Shown here piece after piece: positions 34,075 through 42,447 of a DNA stretch of 64,000 nucleotides (its first letter is position 1; the number at the start of each line of letters is the position of its first letter). The notes beneath the pieces were generated by a model that was given only the letters and a program-made list of their open reading frames with translations, did not search any database and had not been told where the DNA came from. The stretch lies in IMG/VR virus record IMGVR_UViG_3300011113_000736, positions 1-64,000 of that record. One strand, given 5' to 3'. The translations under genes were made by a program, and so were the position numbers. This DNA comes from a virus.

Positions 34075-35095
34075 ACCTAAATTTTTAATTATAGGATCAG
34101 GATGGTATGGTTGTCATGCTGCTTCTTTAATAAAGGATAAAGGATATGAATTTAATTTGGTTGATAAAACAAATCAAATATTTGTGGCATCTTCTTCTAA
34201 GAATCAGAATAGACTGCATATAGGATTTCATTATCCCAGAAGTGAAAACACTAGAAAAGAATCTGTTGAAGGATATAAAAAGTTTATAAAAAAATATCCT
34301 AAATTATCTTTTGAAATAAAAGATAACATATATTGTATATCAAAAGATTCTGTTCTGGATTACCCAACTTATTGCAAGATAATGTGTAATGAAAAAAAAT
34401 ACTTTGAAAAAATAGATGATTTGAGCAATTTGCAAAGAAAACTAGATATAAACATAGATTTAATTGATGGTGCTATCAAAACAAAAGAAAGACTAATCAA
34501 TCCTGAAAAAGTCAAAAATCATTTCGACAAATTATTAAAAGGAAGTTTGATTAAAATAAACACGGCACATGATGTAGAAAAAATAACAAAAAATTATGAT
34601 TATGTTTTAGACTGTACTTTTGGACAAAGAGAAAATTTCAATGATTTTAAATATGAATTGTCAATATGTCTCATGTATAAGGCTAAAATAAAGAATTATG
34701 CTTTAACAGTCATGGATGGTCCATTCTTCTCAATTTTTCCTTACGATCTAAAAGAAAATCTTTACACATTGACCCATGTAAATTATACTCCAGTATGCGT
34801 TTCAGATGATATCAATCATATCAATAAAGTAAAAAATAGTTTTAGACAAAAGCATTTAGCTAGAATAATTCGCAACATGGAAAAAGAAACATCTTGCTAT
34901 ATTCCAAATTTCAACCAAATATTCAGTTACAATGGATACTACTTGTCTACAAAAACAAAAACATCACAAAAAAGCGATAATAGATCATTGTTTTGGAATA
35001 TTGATGACAAAAAGATAAGTTTTGCTGGCGGAAAGATTACCGGCATATTTTCAATGGAAGAAGTAATTAAAAATCAAATTATAAAAAACTTATAA
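34061..35095 (+). CDS. FAD-dependent oxidoreductase
   Basis: A 344-residue protein with an N-terminal dinucleotide-binding fold, FLIIGSGWYGCHAASLIKDK (Gly-x-Gly-x-x-Gly) and an acidic strand end (FNLVDK), then NRLHIGFHYPRS, which fits the FAD-contact segment of DAO/UGM-like flavoproteins. The end (KISFAGGKITGIFSMEEVI) has the last FAD-binding strand. It overlaps the fusion enzyme, so it probably acts in the same sugar pathway, perhaps like a pyranose mutase or sugar oxidase. The substrate is not known. Confidence 0.68.
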   Translation: MAKSKPKFLIIGSGWYGCHAASLIKDKGYEFNLVDKTNQIFVASSSKNQNRLHIGFHYPRSENTRKESVEGYKKFIKKYPKLSFEIKDNIYCISKDSVLDYPTYCKIMCNEKKYFEKIDDLSNLQRKLDINIDLIDGAIKTKERLINPEKVKNHFDKLLKGSLIKINTAHDVEKITKNYDYVLDCTFGQRENFNDFKYELSICLMYKAKIKNYALTVMDGPFFSIFPYDLKENLYTLTHVNYTPVCVSDDINHINKVKNSFRQKHLARIIRNMEKETSCYIPNFNQIFSYNGYYLSTKTKTSQKSDNRSLFWNIDDKKISFAGGKITGIFSMEEVIKNQIIKNL

Positions 35096-36085
35096 AAATT
35101 TTATTTTTCTGTCATCATATTCATATTTTTTGTATGCATGAAAGTCCACATGATTGCATTGTCTCAGGCTATAGCTGAAAGTATCAAATTTTCTTGGAAT
35201 GAAACTGCAAAAGTGATCATTTAATATCCAGTTATTTCTTAAATGTTCTCTTATAAATTTTTCTGGATAAATACATTTGTATTTTTTTGCTATGTGGAAT
35301 CCCCATGTAACAAAATACTTATTTGTTTCTGGTTGGAATATCACATTTTTATCATTTGGATGCCATATGGCTAAATTATGGTTTTCCATCCTTTCATATA
35401 TCTCATCTTTATGATCATATATTTCAGAAAGCTTTTTCATAACATTGTAATTGCCATAATTAAAATAATCGCAAATATCATTTGTATGATCATGATGAAC
35501 TCTTTTTTGTTGCAAATACTCTTCTTGACAAGTAAGACATCCCCCTCCTCCACCATAATGCCTGTGATTAGCACCATTGTAACAAAACAAAACATTATTA
35601 TCCAAGTGCCCTTTTATTATATTATATCTTTCTAAATTAAAATCATCTGGGAAAGTGTCAGCCCTGATTTTAAAAACCAAATCATATTTTTTATTATTTT
35701 CTTTTGCATAACTTTCTACTAAATCAAAACATGTTTTTATCTTGTATAATTGAGATACAATATAAGTGCTAAAATCATAAGATTCTACAGAATTTTTTGC
35801 AATTAAAAACCATAATGAATTATTGTTTTTTCTTAATGTGAAGGTTTTATTTTTTTCGTGAACATTCTCTATCAAATAAGATTTTGGTTGGATGATGTCA
35901 GTTATGCGTTTAAAATCTATTTTATTTTCTTGTGAGTCAATCCATTCTGTTTGTGATCTGTTGCCATGATCTTCCCATGTGCTGATAAAAACATCGCATT
36001 TATTATTCGCTAAAAAATGTTTCCAATAACCTTCCGAAATGTGAAAATTTCTAAAGTGACCACATACCATTATAGCTACATTCAT
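35090..36085 (-). CDS. Glycosyltransferase-like protein
   Basis: A 331-residue protein. The opening VAIMVCGHFRNF and CDVFISTWEDHG together with YDLVFKIRADTF (Arg-x-Asp, a DxD-like site) match a family of putative glycosyltransferases in large viruses and capsule loci that start with 'G..R'. There is a His/Gly loop (HRHYGGGGGC) in the middle. AGGTG precedes the ATG. It converges with the FAD gene, overlapping by 6 bp. The enzyme class is an inference from these short motifs. Confidence 0.55.
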   Translation of the reverse strand: MNVAIMVCGHFRNFHISEGYWKHFLANNKCDVFISTWEDHGNRSQTEWIDSQENKIDFKRITDIIQPKSYLIENVHEKNKTFTLRKNNNSLWFLIAKNSVESYDFSTYIVSQLYKIKTCFDLVESYAKENNKKYDLVFKIRADTFPDDFNLERYNIIKGHLDNNVLFCYNGANHRHYGGGGGCLTCQEEYLQQKRVHHDHTNDICDYFNYGNYNVMKKLSEIYDHKDEIYERMENHNLAIWHPNDKNVIFQPETNKYFVTWGFHIAKKYKCIYPEKFIREHLRNNWILNDHFCSFIPRKFDTFSYSLRQCNHVDFHAYKKYEYDDRKIKFL

Positions 36086-36143
36086 TTTTACACCTGTTAC
36101 AGTAATAATTTATTAATCTAGAATCAATATTGACTTGCTGCAT

Positions 36144-36160
36144 TATAAATATTATAAATA
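36144..36160 (+). promoter_or_regulatory. Tandem TATAAATA late promoter
   Basis: Two perfect TATAAATA boxes lie at 36144-36151 and 36153-36160, 12-20 nt before the SWIM-like gene, followed by AAAGGGG and the ATG. This is the exact T4 late promoter consensus. Confidence 0.7.
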
Positions 36161-36172
36161 AAAGGGGATCAA

Positions 36173-36679
36173 ATGAAAGATTTATGGCTAGCAGAAATGA
36201 ATCTCTCAACGCTTTTCAACAATACAGAAGTATTTCATTCTCGACGCATAGATGCTTCCAAAGATGTTCATGTTCTTGAAGTCAAATATGATTTATTACC
36301 ACCAGACGCACTTGTGGTCAAAGGAACAATAGGTGGTTTGACCGATACCTATCAGACAATTATTAAATTCTTAGAAATTAACTTGAAAGGTAAAACCCCA
36401 ATAAACACTTTGAAAGGAATCAAGAAAATTACTAGAATTAATCCGAAAAATAACGATGTGCAAGTTTTTTGTGGATGTACATTTTTCAAATGGGCTTTTA
36501 ATACACCAAACTATCGTGTTGATGCATTGTTTGATCCTGCTAAGAACTTGAGAAAAGAAGAGCCTATTGGTTCTCTCAGAGGACACTCACCAAATCCAAC
36601 TGGAATTCCGGGTTTGTGCAAACATTTAATAGCACTAGCCGATCACTTAAAAAATGAAAAGATTATAAATAATCTATAA
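36173..36679 (+). CDS. SWIM-like zinc-finger protein
   Basis: A 168-residue protein with Cys-x-Cys at FCGCTFF and Cys-x-His at LCKHLIAL about 45 residues later, the CxCx(n)CxH pattern of SWIM zinc fingers. The segment between (TPNYRVDALFDPAKNLRKEEP) and NPTGIPGLCKH resembles a family of virion-associated proteins in T4-like marine phages. It has a strong ribosome site AAGGGG and the tandem late promoter above. A DNA- or protein-binding role in virion assembly is inferred. Confidence 0.6.
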   Translation: MKDLWLAEMNLSTLFNNTEVFHSRRIDASKDVHVLEVKYDLLPPDALVVKGTIGGLTDTYQTIIKFLEINLKGKTPINTLKGIKKITRINPKNNDVQVFCGCTFFKWAFNTPNYRVDALFDPAKNLRKEEPIGSLRGHSPNPTGIPGLCKHLIALADHLKNEKIINNL

Positions 36680-36693
36680 CTTATGGTAAAAGT

Positions 36694-37245
36694 ATGACTA
36701 AACAAATTTTTGATAAATATTTTAATTGGCTTGAATCATTTTCTGATGTTCAAGAAAGAAAATTAAAAATAGCACCTCATGAAAAAAATTTCAAACATGA
36801 TAGTTTGACTCAAAAAATGGATGAGCTTTTAAAGAAAATTAATATTCAATCAATTCTAGATTACGGTGCTGGTTTATGCAGAAATTTACCTTTATTAAAA
36901 AGATATGCTGACAGTATTGATTATTTAGATCTAGAATGTTATAGAGAACATACACAAAATATACGCTATGATAATAAGTTTTACATAGATTTAATTCCAT
37001 ATAATCTGAATAAAAAATATGATCTAATATATGCTTCTGTAGTTTTGCAACACATAGTTGATAAAGAAATAGTTCAAAAAATAATAACATTCATGTATGA
37101 AACAGGAAAATATCTACTAATAGTTCAACATCCTTTAGCACCGATAATTGATATGGATGACAAATTTGAATTAATTTTTTCTGAAAAACATGATGGTCAT
37201 TTTTATAATTTATACAAATCAAAAAATGAATCATTTCAAAAATGA
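36694..37245 (+). CDS. SAM-dependent methyltransferase (class I)
   Basis: A 183-residue protein with motif I ILDYGAGLCRNLPLL (Asp-x-Gly-x-Gly), IDYLDLE as the second strand, and YDLIYASVVLQHI as motif IV, the order of a class I methyltransferase acting on a small molecule or sugar. It starts 14 bp after the SWIM-like gene and ends next to a convergent methyltransferase gene. The N-terminal helix region (LKIAPHEKNF) is a short cap. The acceptor is unknown. Confidence 0.72.
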   Translation: MTKQIFDKYFNWLESFSDVQERKLKIAPHEKNFKHDSLTQKMDELLKKINIQSILDYGAGLCRNLPLLKRYADSIDYLDLECYREHTQNIRYDNKFYIDLIPYNLNKKYDLIYASVVLQHIVDKEIVQKIITFMYETGKYLLIVQHPLAPIIDMDDKFELIFSEKHDGHFYNLYKSKNESFQK

Positions 37246-37253
37246 AAAGATTA

Positions 37254-37886
37254 TTACAACGATTTAAACTTTTTCATTATTAGGCAATCGTTGTTTACAA
37301 TATCTTCTTTTTGACAATATTGTAAAAGAAAATTGATTGCTTTTCTTGTAGTCACATGTGTGCCAACTTCAGACCAATATATATCATCAAAAAATATGTA
37401 ACCACCAATTTTTACCTTTGGCAAATACAATGTTGCATCTTTGTATGCTAAAGCTTCTGAATGATTTCCATCAATGTGTAACAGATCAATACTTTCATCT
37501 TTGAAGTTACTATAAACATTTTCTGCTTTGTCCTTAATAACTTTGCTTATACCTTTCACATCAAACTTTTCCAAGTTAGAAATAAAATGGTTGTATATGT
37601 AACTCATATCCAACTTGCTCCACCAATCGACATGCTCTTTGCCCTGCATATCTTCTAAAGCAGATTCTGTTGACCAAGGGTCAATTCCAATTATTTCTCC
37701 TTTGCCATTCTCTTTAATTGCCAGTGCTTGTGGAATAAAAGAAGATCCACCAAAAACACCAATCTCCACACACAAATCAGGCTTGATAGCATCTATGCAA
37801 TTTATAAGCTTAGTAGCTTTATCAAGGCTACACCAACCCTCAATAGACTTTAGATTTTTCTCCACCACATCAATTACATTTTGCAT
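37254..37886 (-). CDS. SAM-dependent methyltransferase, Methyltransf_24-like
   Basis: A 210-residue protein with LCVEIGVFGGSSFI (motif I of the Methyltransf_24/cephalosporin-hydroxylase-like group), GEIIGIDPWS as second strand, DLLHIDGNHSEALAYKD (metal-dependent 'HIDGxH' site) and GGYIFFDD. Relatives O-methylate sugars in capsule and antibiotic loci. The start at 37886 is preferred with GGAGATGG upstream, and its ATG overlaps the previous gene's stop (TAATG). It is the second gene of a minus-strand operon with the GT2 gene. Confidence 0.75.
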   Translation of the reverse strand: MQNVIDVVEKNLKSIEGWCSLDKATKLINCIDAIKPDLCVEIGVFGGSSFIPQALAIKENGKGEIIGIDPWSTESALEDMQGKEHVDWWSKLDMSYIYNHFISNLEKFDVKGISKVIKDKAENVYSNFKDESIDLLHIDGNHSEALAYKDATLYLPKVKIGGYIFFDDIYWSEVGTHVTTRKAINFLLQYCQKEDIVNNDCLIMKKFKSL

Positions 37887-38950
37887 TACCATCTCCATTC
37901 TTTGCTTTTTCTTAATTGCTCTCTCTCTTGATTCAAATCAAAATTTGGAGTTCCCAACCAAATATTAAGCTTTTCACGATTTGATTCATCTAATATGTCA
38001 AATTTCCTATACTTTAATGTTTCTCTTCTTATGATTTCCAAATGTTTGTCTGTAATGGGATTTGAATTTGCTCTCATTTCATATAATTCCCTACCACACA
38101 ATAACATTCCATAATTTTCTATAGCAATGAAATTATCAATCTTCTTTTTTATCTTGGTAGTATCTTGACAAATTTGCTTTTGACAATCTTCTCCAACTTC
38201 CCAATTAGTTTTCTCTTTGTAATCTGTATAACTTGTGTGATCCAAAATATAAAAAAATCCATTTTTGTCTAAAACAAAATTGACTCCTAATTGAATCAAT
38301 CTGTCCCCGAAATCACAATCTTCCAAACTTTTGCATCCATCCATTTTTTCATTATAACCGTTCAAAATCAATGCATCTTTTAATCCAAAACTTGTTCCTG
38401 CAAAAGCCCAGCTACCATTTCTATGTCTATAAACATCTTGTGATAGATTTTTCAATCTATGATCATTTATATAAATTTCACCACTTATTGGAAAATCAAT
38501 TATACCATTTGATGTTTTGATATTTTTCATTCTCTTATGCATGCCAAGCATGCAATGACCGCTTTTATAATGATCCCAATATCTTTGCAACAAATCATCT
38601 GGAAAAAACTCAGCATCATCACAGCTTATTACTAATTCTCCATCTGCATACAATATGCCTGTGTTTTTGGCAGCAGAAATATAAACATATCCTTTGTCAT
38701 ACCAATATCTGTGATTCTCATGTATAGGAACATGTTTAACTATAAAAGGCAATATTGGAATTATTGAGCTAAATTTTTCTTTATTCTCTTCGTAAAAAGT
38801 ATCAACATAAACAAATTCAAATTCTTTCAATGTTTGTCTTTTAAGATTCTCTATCACTGATAGAAAATAACTGTTTATTCCTTGGTTTTCCAAAAAACTA
38901 TCACAAGATGCTGTGTGTATTATAAAAGATATTCTATGTACATAGTGCAT
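37886..38950 (-). CDS. Family 2-like glycosyltransferase
   Basis: A 354-residue GT-A enzyme: RISFIIHTASC opening, EFVYVDTFYEEN, AAKNTGILYADGELVISCDDAEFFPDD with the Asp-Asp metal site, and GWAF-like GSWAFAGTSFGLKDALILNGYNEKMDG with SLEDCDFGDRL (the acidic 'ED' base motif). The ATG at 38950 has GAGG upstream; 38962 is the alternative. It is coupled to the downstream methyltransferase through TAATG, so it probably adds a sugar that is then methylated. Confidence 0.75.
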   Translation of the reverse strand: MHYVHRISFIIHTASCDSFLENQGINSYFLSVIENLKRQTLKEFEFVYVDTFYEENKEKFSSIIPILPFIVKHVPIHENHRYWYDKGYVYISAAKNTGILYADGELVISCDDAEFFPDDLLQRYWDHYKSGHCMLGMHKRMKNIKTSNGIIDFPISGEIYINDHRLKNLSQDVYRHRNGSWAFAGTSFGLKDALILNGYNEKMDGCKSLEDCDFGDRLIQLGVNFVLDKNGFFYILDHTSYTDYKEKTNWEVGEDCQKQICQDTTKIKKKIDNFIAIENYGMLLCGRELYEMRANSNPITDKHLEIIRRETLKYRKFDILDESNREKLNIWLGTPNFDLNQEREQLRKSKEWRW

Positions 38951-38978
38951 AATTAGCCTCATAGTAATCTAGTTACCA

Positions 38979-39851
38979 TCATACAAATAATTTAAAAGTT
39001 TTTTTACGATCATTCCAAGAAATAAACCATTCTTTTATTGCATCGTAATAATCATTTTTCGGATAGAAATCTGGATTAGTTCTGGGGAATCTTTTTTTAT
39101 CAAAAGTCTTATCGCAAGAATAATGACAAACATAATGGCTATCAACAAGTTTATTTTCGGGAGGAGTGTGTACCCAATCACGATCAATCATTTTAATATT
39201 GTTGTTAGCGCATGCGGCTTGAAAAGAATACATGCCACACCACCAACGAATTAATTCAAAATTGCCACCCAAATGATCATTAACCATCTTTATATGTAAA
39301 TCTGTCCAATTGTTTAATATTTTTTTAAATGTTTTAGCTTTCCCTATGATTGGTACAAATCCTCCTATGTAACCGCAATTATTTGGATTTAAGTATTTCT
39401 GCACAATATGTTTATTTGTTGATAAACTTTTTAAATGCCAATTTTCATAAATTGATGAAACAAAAAATTCATCATCATTTATTTCTTCTTCATGAAAACA
39501 CTTTATATGAAACATATCGCAATCTAAAAGTTCAATAATTTCTTCTTCATCAAACATATCAATAACTTGTGATAATCCAGCTTGAATATTAAGAGGCATA
39601 AAATAATCTTGTGATGACTCAGGCGCATAATCGAAATGGGCTAAACACAATTTGCGTGGTATGTCTATTTTCCATTGAAAACTAGTACATTTGTTTTCTG
39701 TTAACCTGTTCCGTTCTATCACAACAGCTAAGGTTTTTTCATAAGCATCTTTACCATACACTCTTCTATGCTGTCGCCAAAATAAATCAAGTTGCCACTC
39801 AAACAAACCATTATATACTGCTATTGGTATACTTATCATATCAATACACAT
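38979..39851 (-). CDS. Glycosyltransferase-like protein
   Basis: A 290-residue protein with EIIELLDCDMFHIK (Asp-x-Asp, metal site of GT-A folds) and GGFVPIIGKAKTFKKILNNW, plausibly the acceptor region. It may start at 39851 or at ATG 39839 (MISIPIAVYNG); both lie inside the end of the upstream gene, overlapping by 11 bp or less. It joins the same minus-strand glycan operon. The family is not recognised beyond the fold guess. Confidence 0.55.
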   Translation of the reverse strand: MCIDMISIPIAVYNGLFEWQLDLFWRQHRRVYGKDAYEKTLAVVIERNRLTENKCTSFQWKIDIPRKLCLAHFDYAPESSQDYFMPLNIQAGLSQVIDMFDEEEIIELLDCDMFHIKCFHEEEINDDEFFVSSIYENWHLKSLSTNKHIVQKYLNPNNCGYIGGFVPIIGKAKTFKKILNNWTDLHIKMVNDHLGGNFELIRWWCGMYSFQAACANNNIKMIDRDWVHTPPENKLVDSHYVCHYSCDKTFDKKRFPRTNPDFYPKNDYYDAIKEWFISWNDRKKTFKLFV

Positions 39852-40941
39852 CTACCATAGTGTTTATTAAATCTTCTAACTTATATTCTACTATTTTTAC
39901 AATAGAATCATTATCACCATAGCTTATGATAACTTTGTTATTTTCTAACATCATGCCAACTGGAAAATTACAAATTATTTCATTTTCTTTTCTAAAGTGT
40001 TTTTCGCAAGCAGCTTCTGCTGGCAAGTATGTTCTGTTAGAACATTTCAATACATGGAAAGGAGGTTTAGCTGAAAACAAATAGCAACCATTATCATAAT
40101 AACATTTTCCTTTATGCCACATAGTAGTGTGAAATGTGGCAAGATAAAATTCTTCGTTTATTTGTATTGCATTCGTGTTGCCCCTGTGATGCGCTTTAAG
40201 CATCCAAGGACTATTCCAATTTGTTTGATATGCTTTTATACAATTATTCTCATCAGTCAATTGATAAATTTCATGAGGATTAACAGAAGCTATCAAGTAG
40301 ATTTTGTCTTCATAATTAAATGGCATCCAATTTTTTTGCCTACTATTCAAATCAACAGGACTTACTCTAAATGGCTCATTGTCAACAAATCTTCCACTTG
40401 ATCTATCATTAATTATTACACAACCTCTAATGCATTCTCTGTTAAATTCTAATCCATCAATTGATGAGTAAATTAAAATAAGTTGATTTTTATTATCCCA
40501 TATAAGTCTTGGATCAGCACAATCTTTAATTTTAAATTTATAAAAACTATCAGGAATAACATTGTAGTCATTATCTATATAACATGCAATAAAACTGTAC
40601 TCATCTGGTCTATAGACACATATTATTTTGTTTTCATTATAACGAATTATTCCTGCATTAAAAGAACCTTTTTCTGGCAACTCTATTTTATGAAACTTAC
40701 CGTTTACCTTAGTTAAAAATTTATCTATAGGTCGTGGTGTATTTTTATTTTCTCCATATTGCGAACCAATCGATCTAACAATTTTTTCGTCTTTGGTAAT
40801 ACCACGATTCGAATTTCTTATTACAGGTTTCTTTTTTTCTTGGTTGTTGTTGATAATTGTATTTAAATTATTAACATCAATACACGACATACGCCTTTTT
40901 GCGGCGGCAATTAATCTTTCAATTTCTTTTTTGCTAGCCAT
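39841..40941 (-). CDS. GH130-like five-bladed beta-propeller protein
   Basis: A 366-residue protein. After a ~70-residue basic N-terminal region it shows GH130-type signatures: FNAGIIRYNENKIICVYR, KDCADPRLIW ('DPR' motif), RQKNWMPFNYEDKIYLIASVNPH and a final KVIISYGDNDSIVKIVEYKL. GH130 enzymes are phosphorylases or hydrolases of beta-mannosides. Whether the catalytic Asp is kept cannot be confirmed by eye. Start 40941 (AAAGAG upstream) is preferred to 40983. It overlaps the next gene by 11 bp. Confidence 0.65.
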   Translation of the reverse strand: MASKKEIERLIAAAKRRMSCIDVNNLNTIINNNQEKKKPVIRNSNRGITKDEKIVRSIGSQYGENKNTPRPIDKFLTKVNGKFHKIELPEKGSFNAGIIRYNENKIICVYRPDEYSFIACYIDNDYNVIPDSFYKFKIKDCADPRLIWDNKNQLILIYSSIDGLEFNRECIRGCVIINDRSSGRFVDNEPFRVSPVDLNSRQKNWMPFNYEDKIYLIASVNPHEIYQLTDENNCIKAYQTNWNSPWMLKAHHRGNTNAIQINEEFYLATFHTTMWHKGKCYYDNGCYLFSAKPPFHVLKCSNRTYLPAEAACEKHFRKENEIICNFPVGMMLENNKVIISYGDNDSIVKIVEYKLEDLINTMVDVY

Positions 40942-41007
40942 ATACTCTTTATAGTAGATATGAAATTTGCTTTTTTGCAACAAACAATAATATTTATTAA
41001 AATGTTT

Positions 41008-41127
41008 TCACAGTCTATCTTGTTCTGGACTCAATTGATCAATAATAAAAAGAACTAAAAATAAAGGATTCAAAATCGACATAATGATGAAAACATAGAT
41101 CTTGAAAAATCCCATGACATATTTCAT
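41008..41127 (-). CDS. Small membrane protein (39 residues)
   Basis: A 39-residue frame: KYVMGFFKIYVFIIMSILNP then LFLVLFIIDQLSPEQDRL, a single long hydrophobic helix with a charged tail. AGGAGAG lies 7 nt before the ATG, which supports translation. It stands alone between the GH130-like gene and the endonuclease VII gene. A holin-like or membrane-modifying role cannot be shown. Confidence 0.55.
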   Translation of the reverse strand: MKYVMGFFKIYVFIIMSILNPLFLVLFIIDQLSPEQDRL

Positions 41128-41235
41128 GTCTGCTCTCCTGCTTGGTTAACTGCACTCACACATTATGCATCATAACAACCATGTTGTCAACACCAGCTTC
41201 CAAGCAATAGTAGTTTCAAATGACTCATTTAATTT

Positions 41236-41577
41236 ATGTATTTGAAATCATGCAGAAACTGCAAAGAAGAAAAGCCAATAGAAGATTTTCCTCATTTTTC
41301 TACAAGTGAAGCCGGAAGAAAAAATACATGTAAGGAATGCACAAAAAAACTTTCTGAAATAAGAAAAAAATTAAAATCAGATAATCCACTACCTGACCCC
41401 GGCATATGTCCAATATGCAAAACTCATACTGACAAATGGATTTTAGATCACTGCCACTTCTCTAATGACTTCAGAGGCTATATATGCAATAGTTGCAATC
41501 TTGGTCTCGGCAGATTTAATGATGATATAAACATATTAATAAATGCTATATGCTATTTAAATTCCAAACAAAATTAA
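41236..41577 (+). CDS. 49: Recombination endonuclease VII homologue (HNH)
   Basis: A 113-residue protein with the endonuclease VII pattern: an N-terminal zinc ribbon (CRNCKEEK...CKECTKK), then CPICKTHTDKWILDHCHFSNDFRGYICNSCN region with the Asp-His catalytic pair in LDHCH and the RGYIC-NSCN zinc site. T4 gp49 cuts Holliday junctions and branched DNA during packaging. The C-terminal dimer domain of gp49 is shorter here. It has no evident ribosome site. Confidence 0.82.
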   Translation: MYLKSCRNCKEEKPIEDFPHFSTSEAGRKNTCKECTKKLSEIRKKLKSDNPLPDPGICPICKTHTDKWILDHCHFSNDFRGYICNSCNLGLGRFNDDINILINAICYLNSKQN

Positions 41578-41579
41578 AA

Positions 41580-42131
41580 TTATTTTATTTCTGGGAAAAG
41601 ATAATATGGAACTGGTGGCAAATAATTCAAATTGTCATAATCATCGTGACCTAATCTGTTTTTAATGTTTGATAAATAAATTCTTTTTTGCCACATTGGT
41701 ATGTAAGGTCTGCTTACATCATCAAGCTTATCATAAACATATCTGCTTACTCTTATATAATCCTGCATATATTCCCAATATTCTCTTGCTGGTCCACTTG
41801 CATGAAACCTCAGATTGTTTTCAACATAGAATGAGAATTTATCTATAAATAGAATACTATGATAATAAGGACTAGTGTCATTAACATAAATCGCATATTT
41901 ATAAACATATGAATAATGTGGCAAATCTAATCCTCTAACACCAATTAAAGCTCCCATTGAACTAGAAACCACAAAATCTTTACTTGGGTAATTGGTTTCA
42001 TCAAAAAATCCACAATCTTTCAATTCTTCTTTTACCAAATAATAAAACCAATCATAATGAGAAAGCTTTTTTACATAAAAAGAATTGTTTGTCAAAAGAC
42101 AAAACCAAAAAAACAATTTGAAAAAAATCAT
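41580..42131 (-). CDS. Unknown protein with an N-terminal hydrophobic segment
   Basis: A 183-residue protein starting MIFFKLFFWFCLLTNNSFY, which could be a signal peptide or anchor, followed by a Tyr-rich soluble part (YYLVKEEL, LPHYSYVYKYAIYVND, RLGHDDYDNLNYLPPVPYY). The start at 42131 is chosen because a TATAAATA box lies 5 nt before it, mirror-symmetrical with the divergent gene; 42170 would run through the other promoter. No family is recognised. Confidence 0.5.
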   Translation of the reverse strand: MIFFKLFFWFCLLTNNSFYVKKLSHYDWFYYLVKEELKDCGFFDETNYPSKDFVVSSSMGALIGVRGLDLPHYSYVYKYAIYVNDTSPYYHSILFIDKFSFYVENNLRFHASGPAREYWEYMQDYIRVSRYVYDKLDDVSRPYIPMWQKRIYLSNIKNRLGHDDYDNLNYLPPVPYYLFPEIK

Positions 42132-42163
42132 ATTTGTATTTATAATATATAAATACAAATATG
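42129..42163. promoter_or_regulatory. Perfectly symmetrical divergent late promoter
   Basis: A 16-bp perfect inverted repeat with a 3-bp centre (CATATTTGTATTTATA, ATA, TATAAATACAAATATG) spans the gap between two divergent genes. Each arm holds TATAAATA, then CAAAT, then the start codon ATG of its own gene, so both start codons are part of the palindrome. Confidence 0.75.
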
Positions 42164-42397
42164 GAATCATTAGTTAGATTAGTTATTATATTGTTCTTAT
42201 GTCATTTTATTGCGGGATTATGCTCCAGTGGTATTATCTTTCTAATTGACAATCATATAAGTTTTTTGATGAAAAACATACTTTTAATATCTTTACCCAT
42301 ATTAGGTTTGATTCTTATGCAATATCCTCTAAGTTTAGCTTTTTTGATTGGGAATCTTATTCCCAGTTCTTATTATTGGATATCACTTTTATTTTGA
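42161..42397 (+). CDS. Small polytopic membrane protein
   Basis: A 78-residue, very hydrophobic protein with two or three membrane helices (LVRLVIILFLCHFIAGL, NILLISLPILGLILMQY, LSLAFLIGNLIPSSYYW). It is transcribed from the right arm of the symmetrical promoter and has no Shine-Dalgarno sequence. It could be a holin or an exclusion protein, but there is no motif to decide. Confidence 0.55.
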   Translation: MESLVRLVIILFLCHFIAGLCSSGIIFLIDNHISFLMKNILLISLPILGLILMQYPLSLAFLIGNLIPSSYYWISLLF

Positions 42398-42447
42398 TAG
42401 GGAATAAAGTCAAAATTATTTGCAAGCCGTGTTGATAAATAATTATT

